The notes below the pieces were generated by a model. That model was not told the origin of the DNA, did no database searches, and saw only the letters and a list, made by a program, of their open reading frames with translations. A program made the position numbers and the translations under genes. From Nakazawaea peltata (taxonomy: Eukaryota > Ascomycota > Pichiomycetes > Alaninales > Pachysolenaceae), in the NCBI GenBank assembly GCA_001599355.1, contig BCGQ01000001.1:871135-935134 (forward strand): DNA of 64,000 bases, read 5' to 3'. Position 1 is the stretch's first letter. Each line of letters starts with the position of its first letter. Shown here in pieces: positions 1 through 9,997 of the stretch.

Positions 1-1296
1 TTTAGAGTAGTCTCTTAAGTATTTGGATAATTCCATCTCGATTGCACCACCACCGGCGACAACACTGTTGTTTTGGACGGCTCTCTTTACGATCATAATG
101 GCATCATGTAAGGATCTTTCAACTTCAGCAATAACTTGCAGAGCTCCACCTCTTAAGATTAAGGTACATGTTTTCAGCTCAGGACAACCTTTGAATAAAT
201 TGTAACGTTCATTACCGATTTGAACCTCTTCGAAAGAGCTACAAGTACCTAAATGTTCAGGCTTGATATCGGAGGTAGTCGATTGGATAGAACCTCCGAC
301 AGCTTGGATGACTCTTTCAATATCTTCAGCTGCTACTCTACCGGCACAGAAGATATTTCTATCGGCAAAGTATTGAGTCAGTAAATCTCCAATTGGTAAT
401 TTAGACAAGACAATATTAGCTCCAGTGTTAACTATCAGTTCCAATTTATCAAAGATGATTTGCCATTCAGCATCGACAATAGCTTGATAATCGTCGACTT
501 GTTCTATTCTTACCTCGGCATTATCCTTCTCTGCTTTCAATTCTAATTCGACATTAAGTGTTAAGATCTTTGGGTCTGTGAATTTCTTTGGTTGTTGTTC
601 GAATCCAGCGTAGGAGAAAGTCTTCTTAAAAGCGACACCATCAATGAACAAGGAATCTTCCATACCACCACCTGGAACCTTCTTAATACCGATCAAATCT
701 TCATTCAAATCATCTTGATCAAGTGATAAAACTGCATCGACAACCATCTTGGTGAAAAATTCCGAATTATTATTAATCAATTTAGAAGACATCAGAGTTT
801 TAGCACATCTTTCTAACAATTCTCTGAACTTGACTTCATTCAGTTTATCTTTGGAGATTTCAACGGCCAATTCTTTAATTCTTTGAACAGCTAATTGACA
901 CAGTTTAGAATAACCTTTAGTAACGACATGAGAAGATATTCCTTCTTCGATAAAACTCTTGGATTCTTTCAAAAATTCACCAGCCAACAAAGTGACAGAG
1001 GTGGTACCATCACCAACTTCCAGATCTTGAGCACGTGAAATATCGACTAACACTTTAGCAGCAGGATGAACAACGTCGAGTAATTTCAAGATTGTAGCAC
1101 CATCATTGGAGATCGTAGTTCTGCCATTGCCATCGACAATCAATACATCGGATCCCAATGGGCCCAAAGTAGGTTTCAATGTGTCTTGGATAGCGATACA
1201 GGCATTGATATTGGAGATAATTTGTCCTCTTCCTTGAGAGGTGTCGGTTCCCTCTTTCAAGACGACAACTGTAGGTGTTTGACCTCCGAAATTCAT
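1..1296 (-). CDS. CCT7: Chaperonin TRiC/CCT subunit eta (partial, C-terminus outside window)
   Basis: This is the eta subunit of the cytosolic chaperonin CCT, the two-ring ATPase that folds actin, tubulin and WD40 proteins. The ATG at 1296 gives [16 protein letters not shown], the usual CCT7 N-terminus. The frame stays open for 432 codons to the left edge, ending in SKYLRDYSK, so about 120 residues are missing. Visible are TLGPLGSD near residue 40, the phosphate-binding GDGTTSV near residue 95, and CAGRVAAED near residue 315. The CTG at 379-381 lies in GDL-x-TQYFADR, where yeast and human CCT7 have Ala, which supports CTG read as alanine. The upstream neighbour is MDV1 on the same strand; the pair is also adjacent in S. 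cerevisiae (YJL111W/YJL112W). Confidence 0.97.
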   Translation of the reverse strand, partial: MNFGGQTPTVVVLKEGTDTSQGRGQIISNINACIAIQDTLKPTLGPLGSDVLIVDGNGRTTISNDGATILKLLDVVHPAAKVLVDISRAQDLEVGDGTTSVTLLAGEFLKESKSFIEEGISSHVVTKGYSKLCQLAVQRIKELAVEISKDKLNEVKFRELLERCAKTLMSSKLINNNSEFFTKMVVDAVLSLDQDDLNEDLIGIKKVPGGGMEDSLFIDGVAFKKTFSYAGFEQQPKKFTDPKILTLNVELELKAEKDNAEVRIEQVDDYQAIVDAEWQIIFDKLELIVNTGANIVLSKLPIGDLLTQYFADRNIFCAGRVAAEDIERVIQAVGGSIQSTTSDIKPEHLGTCSSFEEVQIGNERYNLFKGCPELKTCTLILRGGALQVIAEVERSLHDAIMIVKRAVQNNSVVAGGGAIEMELSKYLRDYSK

Positions 1297-1628
1297 CTCT
1301 TGATCTTTAGTGGTCTGGTTCTTTGAGGTTTAAAGGTAGCGATTAAACGCCCCCATTAAATCAGTGAGGAAAATTTTTTTTGTCGACGCGTTAAATTGGG
1401 AGGTACACGACGAAATGAGGGAGGTTTGGGGTGCGCGGGAATGGGGGTGCGCGGGAAGTGGGCGGAGAATGGGTGGGAGTAGGCGAAGGATAGGCGGAGG
1501 ATAGGCGGAGAGTAGGCGGAGAATGGGTGGGGAGGAGGTGGAGGAGAAAGAGGAACTAGACCGAGGGGCAGATGAGGACTAGCCCCAGCATAGATGCTAC
1601 AACATTCAAAATAATATTTACAGATTGA
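1297..1628. promoter_or_regulatory. CCT7 upstream region with G-rich repeats
   Basis: This gap holds the CCT7 promoter and the MDV1 3' flank. An A4T8 RRPE-like tract lies at about 1370-1381 and the recurrent motif GTACACGACG at 1403-1412. From about 1418 to 1552 the plus strand is strongly G-rich, with degenerate repeats of the type ATAGGCGGAG. I see no gene here. Confidence 0.5.
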
Positions 1629-3680
1629 TTATACAGCATAACTAATAACCTCACCAGATGATGTCCCACCAACAACATAACTGTCCTTGTACCTAACATA
1701 ATTAACAATAGACGAATCACCATTATCACAAGTCCAATGTCTTTCTTCAACTCTATCGTAGATTTTGACAGATGATTCTCCATTACTACTAACGATTCTT
1801 CTTGAATCAAATTGTAAAGAGGAAATAGGAGAATCGTAAGCAAAGGCATCTACAATTCCACCAGTACGTAAATCCCAAATTCTAATAGAACGATCAGTAG
1901 ATCCTGTAGTAAGATGTTTATCATCGAATTGTAATGAAGTAACTGGACCAGTATGACCAACGAGTTGTCTGATCACTTCTCCTGATCTCAAGTCCCATAA
2001 TCTTACCATTCCATCCAGAGTACCTGTGGCCAAAGCAGCATCATACACTTGTACAGCTCCAATGAACAGCAGTTGCAGCAGTGCTTCAGCTGAAGGTACT
2101 TGAATCCCACTGAAATTAGATACTCCACTGGCATTTAATCCACCAGATAAGAAAGAGTTACCCAAATTGGTACTATTGGACATGAATTGAGAATTAGAAA
2201 TGCCATTCTGAGTGGCTGCCCATAATACATCGATCGTTTGTAAACAATGTCCTTTCACGGTATCCCATTGTCTAATTGTACGATCGGCAGAACCACTCAC
2301 CAAGACATTATTATGGAAATGCAAAGCAGTAATCTCTTCAATATGACTATCAAATGAGTAAACCAAAGGAGTTCTATCATCATCCAAATCATCATTTCCA
2401 AGTAATGAAAGATCCCATAATTTCAACGTAGCATCAAGAGATCCTGTCACCACCAAATCATCCACCATTTGTAAACATTTAACCGATGCATTATGCCCTT
2501 CTAATAATCCAATACATTTGGATCTACTGAGATCCCATACTCTCACTGTGTTATCCAAAGATGCGGAAACCATAGTGCCAAATGGAATATCGAAATCCAA
2601 AGATGTTATAGAATCGGAATGCAGGTCAAATTTATCAATGACAGAACCAGGTTCATAGTATGTTTGTAATGTAGGTTTTGTCTTACGAAGAGACTTCTTT
2701 CTAGTGGTTGAAGTTGAAGGAATTCTCTTCTTTTCACGTTTCAACTTGGTATAAATAGATTTTGTCATGAGATTAGACTCGAGATCCTCTTCTTGTACCA
2801 TTTGGTACTCTTCATCTGCCAGAGTATCATCATTCTCGGTATTATTGAACTCTCCTGGTTGTTTATTACCGTTTAATACACTTGTATCATGTAATGTCTC
2901 GTCATTATCGTCATTATCATCATCGTCTTCTCCTTGGTCGATATTTTGGACTAAAACAAGTCTCGAATCGATCTCATAAAGTTGGTTCTCCAAATAAATC
3001 TCATCTTGTTCAAATTTCTTGATCTTATTGAACAAATTCTTTCTCAGTTCCTGTAACATTTTGATCTTTTGGTCGAGTTCGACGATCTCATTCGATGATA
3101 AACCTTTCTTTATCTCTAATAAATCCAATTTATAATTGATATCCTCTTTAAATTGTTCCAATTTCTTTGGATTTTGGGCCGTTTTGATCTTTTCCTCGGT
3201 GATTCCCGTAGGTAACAGACTTGAATCACCCGAATTTGCACCACCTTCTATCAATTTTCCATCTCTAACCATTTCGAGCAGTTCATTTATCTCTGGTAAC
3301 ACGGCGCTGAAGCCTTGGAATAAAGAAAATACCTCAGTAGCATCGGATCCAGGTGATAAAGTAGAAGAAGCAGCAGCCGAGGCAGGCGCCAATGGCGGAA
3401 TATCGCGTAACATCTCGTCTGGAATATCGTTCCAACTAGATCTTTTACTATGATTGGAGCGCCGACGATCATATGAATTTCGTGACCTTGTTGGTGAGGT
3501 CGAATATCTATGGATCATGGCGCTTGTGTTGCTTCTTCTTACGGTGCTTTGAATTGCGGTCTTGTAGGTGTTATTTTGGAGAAGCTTATCCATGGGCGCC
3601 ATTCCATTTTGTTGTGGAGTATTGACTATGACTGAAGCCGTATTGGCCATTGCCTTCAAAAGGTCCGAATTATTGGACAT
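1629..3680 (-). CDS. MDV1: Mitochondrial division WD40 adaptor Mdv1/Caf4
   Basis: Mdv1 bridges the outer-membrane protein Fis1 to the dynamin Dnm1 during mitochondrial and peroxisomal fission. The ATG at 3680 (MSNNSDLLKAMANT) is the first in frame; upstream codons open only from TTG. The protein is 683 residues, close to S. cerevisiae Mdv1 (714). The N-terminal Fis1-binding half is followed by a coiled coil at about residues 175-245 and an acidic linker. The family signature YEPGSVIDKFDLHSDSITS precedes about seven WD40 repeats, with WDL/WDLR ends such as TVRVWDL, TLKLWDL and SIRIWDLR, up to the C-terminus. Caf4 is the post-duplication paralogue in Saccharomyces; a single-copy Mdv1 is expected here. 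Confidence 0.93.
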   Translation of the reverse strand: MSNNSDLLKAMANTASVIVNTPQQNGMAPMDKLLQNNTYKTAIQSTVRRSNTSAMIHRYSTSPTRSRNSYDRRRSNHSKRSSWNDIPDEMLRDIPPLAPASAAASSTLSPGSDATEVFSLFQGFSAVLPEINELLEMVRDGKLIEGGANSGDSSLLPTGITEEKIKTAQNPKKLEQFKEDINYKLDLLEIKKGLSSNEIVELDQKIKMLQELRKNLFNKIKKFEQDEIYLENQLYEIDSRLVLVQNIDQGEDDDDNDDNDETLHDTSVLNGNKQPGEFNNTENDDTLADEEYQMVQEEDLESNLMTKSIYTKLKREKKRIPSTSTTRKKSLRKTKPTLQTYYEPGSVIDKFDLHSDSITSLDFDIPFGTMVSASLDNTVRVWDLSRSKCIGLLEGHNASVKCLQMVDDLVVTGSLDATLKLWDLSLLGNDDLDDDRTPLVYSFDSHIEEITALHFHNNVLVSGSADRTIRQWDTVKGHCLQTIDVLWAATQNGISNSQFMSNSTNLGNSFLSGGLNASGVSNFSGIQVPSAEALLQLLFIGAVQVYDAALATGTLDGMVRLWDLRSGEVIRQLVGHTGPVTSLQFDDKHLTTGSTDRSIRIWDLRTGGIVDAFAYDSPISSLQFDSRRIVSSNGESSVKIYDRVEERHWTCDNGDSSIVNYVRYKDSYVVGGTSSGEVISYAV

Positions 3681-4329
3681 GATGCACTTGGGATCTTGTT
3701 CAGTGGAGAAGGGGAGATTAACTATGCAATGGAAAGTATGGTGAAACCCTTTTGACAAGCCCTTTTAGATCACAACTAATTGATAGACGATTGAAGAGTG
3801 CAGACTGAAGATCGTGTATCAAATGGTCACGGTTGTACTAATTGGAAGCTCTTCTTGTCTTGTTTCCCCCCTTTTTATTTTTGCCTCAGCTTAGCGATTC
3901 CACTCGCCTTTGGCACAAAAATTTTTTCCCTCTCCCTTTTGCTTTTGATTTTTCTTCGCTTTGATTAGCGGAGCAAGTTTCAGAATTGAAGGGGATGAGG
4001 GTGGGGGCGAGGGGTGAGGGGGAAGGGCGAGAGCATAGCAAGGAACGGATAAGAGGAGATGCATATGGGGTTGAGATGAGAGAAGGGAGTTAAAAGAAGA
4101 GGAAGAGATTATTTTAGTGGTTATTGAATGATAAGGGGGTGATTGCCACTCTGGATTGAAGTTCTTTGAAGGGAAGAGCAAAAAAATATTTACGCGTTTT
4201 CGCGCTAGTGTGAGTAGTTGCAGAAGCGGCTGCGGCTGGGATTTTTCAGCTCCGAGGGAAAGAGAAAAGAGGGAGCGAAAATCAGATGGAGCAGAAGGAG
4301 AGCAGAAGGAGAGCAGAGGAAGGGGTGAA
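3681..4329. other. Divergent intergenic region MDV1/Taspase with G-quadruplex motif
   Basis: This is the shared upstream region of MDV1 (leftward) and the threonine aspartase (rightward). The plus strand at 3991-4027 has six runs of three to five G separated by 1-4 nt. The region up to 4329 is purine-rich (GAGAGAAAAGAGGGAGCG-type sequence). A rightward open frame from a TTG at 4156 joins the aspartase in frame but has no ATG before 4330. Confidence 0.5.
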
Positions 4330-5361
4330 ATGAGCTTGATCCTCTTCCATTTCGGAGCAGGAATTCATTCAATCAAACGAATCAAAGATTATAAAGAATT
4401 ACTGCAACTGTGTTATCTGGAATGGGTACGATTGAACCTTCAGCACACAGGAGATGACCTAATATTAGACCAATTATCACTGATATCACATCTCATTGAA
4501 GGATCAGAATTGACAAATACAGGGTTTGGTTCATCATTAACTGTTGATGGAGACGTAGAAAGCGACAGCAGTGTTATTTTAATGGACAATTCATCTGGTA
4601 GAACCCAACAAGGTGCTGTCGCTTGTATCAAGAATAAGTATCCAATAGATGAATCTATAAAAGTGCTACGGAATTCGAGACAGAAAAACCCATTTGGCAT
4701 TACACCTCCAATATTAATAATTGACCCGAAACCTGATCATGAGAAGAGTTTAGTGAGTCAACGGCAGTACCTGAGATTTCAAAGTTATCTTGAAATGATG
4801 AAAGAAAACCACGAACCCCCGTTACTGACAGAGGAACTAATTACCGATACTATAGGAATATGCATTTGTAAAACTGAGGGATGTGTGACATCTTGTTCAT
4901 CAGGTGGGAATATGCTCAAATCTAAAGGAAGAATAGGATCAGCTGCCATTGTAGGTACATCTCATTTCCAATTGAATGAGAAAGATTTCGAAATCTCATT
5001 AATGTGCAGTGGAAATGGAGAAGATATCATACTGATGGATTTATGTAGATCATGTTGTTATTACATTAAAGATCATATAGAAACATGGGAGAATCCGTCA
5101 TATAGTGATCTTTTGGTTGAACTGATCGTCACCCAATCTAAACGGGTCCAATTGCAGGCAATTGATCTGAATTTTAATACCGTCATCTATGTAGGAGTCT
5201 ATGGGTATATTCGTTACTTTGGCAAGACATTCATAATCATGGCTCATTCTACAGAATCATTCATTGTGTCATATTTCACAGATCTGATGATCAAACCAAT
5301 CACGATTTTCAGCACGAAAAAACAATCTCAACTATTTTGTACATACGAGAGATTACTTTGA
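4330..5361 (+). CDS. Threonine aspartase (Taspase-1-like Ntn hydrolase)
   Basis: This is a member of the asparaginase-2/Taspase family of N-terminal nucleophile hydrolases, which cleave themselves before a catalytic Thr. The start ATG at 4330 (MSLILFHFGAGIHS) is the first ATG; the family usually begins with such a hydrophobic strand plus HxGAG. LTNTGFGSSLTVDGDVE (about residues 61-77) matches the Taspase LTNAGxGSNLT segment. ITDTIGICI places the likely nucleophile at Thr174, and SSGGNMLKSKGRIGSAAIVG (191 on) matches the substrate-loop motif SSGGxxLKxPGRxG of Taspase. The protein is 343 residues. Human Taspase 1 processes MLL and TFIIA; the yeast substrate is unknown. Plain isoaspartyl peptidase activity is the alternative. 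Confidence 0.8.
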   Translation: MSLILFHFGAGIHSIKRIKDYKELLQLCYLEWVRLNLQHTGDDLILDQLSLISHLIEGSELTNTGFGSSLTVDGDVESDSSVILMDNSSGRTQQGAVACIKNKYPIDESIKVLRNSRQKNPFGITPPILIIDPKPDHEKSLVSQRQYLRFQSYLEMMKENHEPPLLTEELITDTIGICICKTEGCVTSCSSGGNMLKSKGRIGSAAIVGTSHFQLNEKDFEISLMCSGNGEDIILMDLCRSCCYYIKDHIETWENPSYSDLLVELIVTQSKRVQLQAIDLNFNTVIYVGVYGYIRYFGKTFIIMAHSTESFIVSYFTDLMIKPITIFSTKKQSQLFCTYERLL

Positions 5362-5891
5362 GAAAGATGTTTTTTTGTCTTAAATAATAGGGGGTGTAAA
5401 TAAATAGATTAAGGTTGAATTATTTTTTATATGATAACCGTTTGAGATTTCTATTGTGGGATGCAGCCATGTGGGTGCATAGATAGCAAGGGAGCACATG
5501 CTAAGTGTAAGTTGTAGATACTCAACGTCACCGCCACCATCAACATCACCGTCACCATCGCATTCACCATCGCATTCACTATCACCATCACCAACTCACC
5601 TCACCTACTCACCTCCCCTACTCACCCCACCTACCTTCACTTAGTCTCCCTTTTCTCCCTTCCCTCCCTTCCCTGCCTTTTTCCCTATCCTCCTTTTCCC
5701 TCCCTGTAGGTACGCGCTCCCTCGATTTCAATCGAAGAAAAATTTTTCCCCTATAATTTAATAGACAAAGAGCTGCCAAATAAGCTTTATAACGTTGACT
5801 TGCTTTGAATAAATCGATCAAGGGCGATCCCAAGTCTGACTGGTGATACATATCGTTGATTGAGCGTGAGCGCCCATTATTCCAGTTTGAA
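5362..5891. other. GPR1 upstream region with CAC/CAT and pyrimidine tracts
   Basis: From 5527 to 5640 the plus strand is a run of imperfect CACCATCAC- and CTCACCTAC-type repeats. It is followed to about 5712 by an almost pure C/T tract and then an AAAAATTTTTCCCC element near 5738. No ATG-led gene is seen; a minus-strand open frame in the C/T tract is low-complexity only. Confidence 0.45.
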
Positions 5892-8297
5892 ATGTTCGGT
5901 CGAGGGTTCGAGTTTGCTCAAAACGCCCTGGACATTGGGTCCGCAATGCAGAGCTCGCTTGTGGCGATGTCATCTATGGCTCGAGAAGTATCGGATTCCC
6001 GGTTCACTAACCATGAGCTGCACACGCTTCGTGTATGTTCAATTGCATCTTCTTCCACATCGTTAGTATGTGGTGTATGTGCCTTCTATATGTTTGGCGC
6101 CATCGATTATAAGAAGCGTGTCTTCAGACACCAGTTGATTATGTTCTTGATTTTCTTCGATATGATCAAGCTGGGTGTCTTGCTTATATATCCTTCAAGA
6201 ATCGAGACCAAATATTTGGCCTATTATAATCATAATTTCTGTGAGATCGTTGGTTTCTTCACAAGTTTGGCCATCGAGGGTGCTGATATCGCCATTTTAA
6301 GTTTTGCAATCCATACTGGTTTATTGATCTTCAGACCTAATGCTAAAGTTAAGAATGGGAACAATCTTGAAGGAGGTTTGTTCAAATACAGATATTATGT
6401 CTACTTGATTTCCTTCATAACACCATGCATTTTACTGGCTCTTGCCTTTGTCAATAATTCAGGTTATAAACCATTGACAACTTGGTGTTATTTACCTCAA
6501 GAACCACGTTGGTATAGATTAGTTTTGAGTTGGGTACCAAGATATTTGATCGTTATTACTATTGTTACCATATATGTTTCCATTTATTTTTATGTCACAA
6601 AACAGTACAGTATTGTGGGGGGTAATTTCAGGACAATTCATAATGTTAATTCAGATCAAGATAATGCTTCCAAAGTTATGAAACTTTGGCATCTGATTAA
6701 AACTACAACAGAACCACTGAGAAATTTCTTTAAAGCCATTTTATTCCCCGAGATGGGAATCTACGCTTATGATGAGGAGATCGAAAAGGCAAATATGTCT
6801 ACAGAAGATCGTATTAAGATGTCGGATTTAGATGAAGATGGCAATTTGAAAGCACCAAAGAAGGCTCTGTTATCAGGAACAGCAAATTCCGGTATAAATC
6901 TCGGTGTAAATCCGGCTCCTCATGCAATTGGTTTCCAAGATAATCTTCACAAAGAACAATACCATCAATTCCAAATCAGAAGATTACAAATTCAAAAACA
7001 AATGAAATCAATTTTCATCTACCCAATCTCATACATATTCTTATGGTCTTTCCCATTTATTTTACAATGTTTCGAATTCCATGATGCCAAGAGTAGTATT
7101 GTTTGGTTGAATGCCGTACTGCTGTTCTTCCAACCGTTCAATTGTACTGTTGATACTTTGGTCTTTTTGTATAGAGAACGTCCATGGACTATCACCACTT
7201 ATAAGACCGATACTAACCCATTGGAAGTGTATGAATATCCAAATTGGAGGAAGAAATTGGCTTGGTTACCATTGTACAAATTACCTACAGTGGAATCTAA
7301 TCAAGCACGTCATGAGAAACAAATGAAGAAGAAACAAATTCAAAGACAACAAGAACAGGAAGCATTAGCAGAACAGCTGAAATTGAAATCCACTACTGAT
7401 TCTTCCGACAGTTTCCATCTGGATGATACCGAGCTCCATGATTTCAGCAAGATTCTTTCTGGAGATGATTTGGATTTCGTCAAGTTACCTACTCCAGCTC
7501 TGAAAAAAGAGATTACTGGTCCTTCGAAATCGAATACTTATGATGACAGGTTAACTCTGTACCCTGATGGGCTACCACCTGCTGGCACCGATTATGATGC
7601 GAAGAGAAGGAGATCTTCGAAATTCAGTTGGTTAAGTTCATTAAGTGGAGCTGCAGAACTGACCGACTCTAGAAGAAGGTCTTCTGGTACTACTCTGTCT
7701 ACCGGAGGTGGTAGTGGTGCTAATAAATCAAAGCCAGCCTCCGAGACAAACTCGAACAACTCTGAAAATTTCAATGTCCCTTCTGCTTCGATGTTTTCAC
7801 TGACCTATGCAATGACAGAAATCGCACCAAAGAGTCTTCCAAAAATCACCGAACGTAAAGAATCCAAACCTGAAGTGAAAGACTTTGCCGAGTTGAAACC
7901 TCATGATTCTCCGACATCTCCATTACAGGCTAATTACAATGCACATGAGATTTCTAATCCTCCTTCACCTCCTCCTTCCACATCTCCACTTCACAATACT
8001 CCTCATCAATCCAGATCTATGGCAAACATATTCGGAATCACCAGGAGAGCCTCGTTCTTCGATGGGATGCATTCCGATTCTCATAAAAAGAGAAGTCCTT
8101 TCAGTGACGATCATAGAACACCAGATCCATCTGATTCTCCTTGGGGTTCTAGTTCCTTCAGCTTCTCTGCCAATGCCAACAGACCTTCCAATTCTGGGAT
8201 CAGTCAACAAACAGACAGATTTAATGAGGGACTGGAAAATGAGGATGATGATGACATGGATTTCTTAGATTTCTTGAAACGTGGTCCTCCTGTCTGA
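5892..8297 (+). CDS. GPR1: G-protein-coupled glucose/nutrient receptor Gpr1
   Basis: This is the plasma-membrane receptor that senses sugars (in some yeasts amino acids) and works with G-alpha Gpa2 to raise cAMP/PKA signalling. The ATG at 5892 (MFGRGFEFAQ) starts an 801-residue protein; the frame opens earlier only from a TTG. Five membrane helices lie between about residues 45 and 235. A long third cytoplasmic loop follows (about 240-365), then two more helices in the Git3/Gpr1 C-terminal domain (IYPISYIFLWSFPFI to FNCTVDTLVFLYRERPW, about 375-435). The cytoplasmic tail of about 360 residues is Ser/Pro/Asn-rich and ends in an acidic EDDDDMDFLDFLKR segment. Confidence 0.93.
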   Translation: MFGRGFEFAQNALDIGSAMQSSLVAMSSMAREVSDSRFTNHELHTLRVCSIASSSTSLVCGVCAFYMFGAIDYKKRVFRHQLIMFLIFFDMIKLGVLLIYPSRIETKYLAYYNHNFCEIVGFFTSLAIEGADIAILSFAIHTGLLIFRPNAKVKNGNNLEGGLFKYRYYVYLISFITPCILLALAFVNNSGYKPLTTWCYLPQEPRWYRLVLSWVPRYLIVITIVTIYVSIYFYVTKQYSIVGGNFRTIHNVNSDQDNASKVMKLWHLIKTTTEPLRNFFKAILFPEMGIYAYDEEIEKANMSTEDRIKMSDLDEDGNLKAPKKALLSGTANSGINLGVNPAPHAIGFQDNLHKEQYHQFQIRRLQIQKQMKSIFIYPISYIFLWSFPFILQCFEFHDAKSSIVWLNAVLLFFQPFNCTVDTLVFLYRERPWTITTYKTDTNPLEVYEYPNWRKKLAWLPLYKLPTVESNQARHEKQMKKKQIQRQQEQEALAEQLKLKSTTDSSDSFHLDDTELHDFSKILSGDDLDFVKLPTPALKKEITGPSKSNTYDDRLTLYPDGLPPAGTDYDAKRRRSSKFSWLSSLSGAAELTDSRRRSSGTTLSTGGGSGANKSKPASETNSNNSENFNVPSASMFSLTYAMTEIAPKSLPKITERKESKPEVKDFAELKPHDSPTSPLQANYNAHEISNPPSPPPSTSPLHNTPHQSRSMANIFGITRRASFFDGMHSDSHKKRSPFSDDHRTPDPSDSPWGSSSFSFSANANRPSNSGISQQTDRFNEGLENEDDDDMDFLDFLKRGPPV

Positions 8298-8608
8298 TCA
8301 CTCCACTTTATATTACTCGTCGTTGATCGACGAGCTCACCTTATTTTTGCATATCCTTTCCAATAACTCAATGTTAGACAGTCTCTAATCGACGATAAGC
8401 CGCTACTATAAAATTAATAAATTGCTAATATCTAAATTAATAAATTGCTAATATCTAAATTAATAAATTGCTAAGTAAATAAGCTTTCTTATCTTATCTA
8501 ACGGCTAAAACGGCATATTTAGCCGACAGATAATTTTTCAGTCGGGGGAAGTTAGATCTAGTTATTCACTGTATTGGTAAATATATCGACACTCGAACCA
8601 CAATTGCA
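8298..8608. repeat. Intergenic GPR1/DSD1 with AT-rich 23-bp tandem repeat
   Basis: A 23-bp unit (AAATTAATAAATTGCTAATATCT) begins at 8411, repeats at 8434 and is cut short in a third copy at 8457-8473. The rest is the GPR1 3' flank and the DSD1 promoter. No gene is seen. Confidence 0.8.
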
Positions 8609-9961
8609 ATGATTACATCATTAGATCTCTATCCTCAACCTCATGACAAAAGAGCTGTTATTTTGGACGCCTTCAAGGGTAAGCACCTGACTGAACTTCC
8701 GACCCCTTCATTCGTTATCAAGAAGAATGTTATGGAGAATAATTGTGGCCGGATGCTCCAAAGAGCTACCGATTTAGGTGCTGAATTTAGAGCTCATGTT
8801 AAGACCGTTAAAACTTACCCTGCTGTGAAGAATCAGATGGGTTATGACTTGCCTACTGAGGTCTCCAAAAGAGACCGTGTCTTGGTGAGCACTCTTAATG
8901 AGCTGTGGCAGATTGTGTATGAACAGGAGAAGAATGGAGAGACTATTGTGAAGGACTTGTTATTCGGATTACCTGGGGTCACTGAATCTTATCTTGAGCA
9001 ATTGGTTTTATTGTCTGAGAAATTGGATACCGTAAGATTAATGGTCGATAATGTACAACATTTGTACAACATCAGAGACTTCCATAAGCTGAAGAAGATC
9101 TCGAAGAAGTGGACTGTCTTCGTTAAAATTGATGCTGGAACCAACAGAGCTGGTATTCCAGTCACTGACAAATCTGTTCTCAGCGATTTCCTCAAGGTTT
9201 TGTTCTCACAAGAGATATCTGAACATGTCGAATTATTTGGATTCTACTGTCACATGGGTCATGCCTATGGATCTTCATCAATTGGTGCTGCGGAACAACA
9301 TTTGATCGAGGAAATCGGGTTCACGAAGAAAGCCATTGATATTTTAGAAGAAGTCGACCCAGAATATCTCACTAAATACCCACTCACAGTCTCTGTTGGT
9401 GCTACTCCAACTATCCACTCTTTCGATAACTTCTTATATAAGAAACAATCTCCAGAATTGGATGCCCAACTTGAAGCTTTGATCTCACAAATCAAATCCA
9501 AGAACGTTTCGTTGGAGATCCATGCTGGTAACTATCCAATTTGTGATTTGCAACAAATGGCTACTGGTTGTGTCGGTGAAGATAGCGTAGCTTGCTATGT
9601 CTTGTCGGAGGTCATCTCCCAGTACCCTGGCAGAAGAAATGAGTGTGGTGAATTGCTTATGAGTACTGGAGTCATCTCTATGAGTAAAGAGACAAGTACT
9701 TTCAAAGGATTTGGTCAGGTGAGATTCTTCGATTCTAAGTCGGACGAAGAATATGGTGCTTGGTATGTTGACAGAATGAGTCAAGAACACGGGATCTTGG
9801 CTCCAATCGAAGCAAGTGGTCTGAAATTGATCAAAATCGGTACTAGAGTCAAGGTTCTTCCTCAACATTCTTGTATCACAATCAACGGATTCAATCATGT
9901 CTTCATCGTTGATGAAAATGAGAAAGTTGTCGACGTCCAAATCCCTTGGAGAGGCTACTGA
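8609..9961 (+). CDS. DSD1: D-serine dehydratase (PLP- and zinc-dependent)
   Basis: This enzyme converts D-serine to pyruvate and ammonia, detoxifying D-serine. It is a fold-type III (alanine racemase-like) enzyme using pyridoxal phosphate and zinc. The ATG at 8609 gives 450 residues; S. cerevisiae Dsd1 has 428. LPTPSFVI near residue 29 is the family N-terminal motif. The PLP lysine is K65 in FRAHVKTVKT. The zinc ligands are H420 and C422 in PQHSCIT near the C-terminus. Both are present, so the enzyme should be active. A D-threonine aldolase would be the related alternative, but the LPTPSFV and HSC context fits D-serine dehydratase. Confidence 0.93.
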   Translation: MITSLDLYPQPHDKRAVILDAFKGKHLTELPTPSFVIKKNVMENNCGRMLQRATDLGAEFRAHVKTVKTYPAVKNQMGYDLPTEVSKRDRVLVSTLNELWQIVYEQEKNGETIVKDLLFGLPGVTESYLEQLVLLSEKLDTVRLMVDNVQHLYNIRDFHKLKKISKKWTVFVKIDAGTNRAGIPVTDKSVLSDFLKVLFSQEISEHVELFGFYCHMGHAYGSSSIGAAEQHLIEEIGFTKKAIDILEEVDPEYLTKYPLTVSVGATPTIHSFDNFLYKKQSPELDAQLEALISQIKSKNVSLEIHAGNYPICDLQQMATGCVGEDSVACYVLSEVISQYPGRRNECGELLMSTGVISMSKETSTFKGFGQVRFFDSKSDEEYGAWYVDRMSQEHGILAPIEASGLKLIKIGTRVKVLPQHSCITINGFNHVFIVDENEKVVDVQIPWRGY

Positions 9962-9997
9962 TATGTATAGATTCGTTTTAATTATATATACATGATT

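Noticed and set aside
3681-3758. N-terminal extension of MDV1
   Set aside because: The extension starts at TTG, not ATG; the ATG at 3680 gives a sensible N-terminus. Similar non-ATG extensions were dropped for the Taspase, GPR1, SSK1, glutaredoxin-like, MUK1, CAF120-like and CMK genes.
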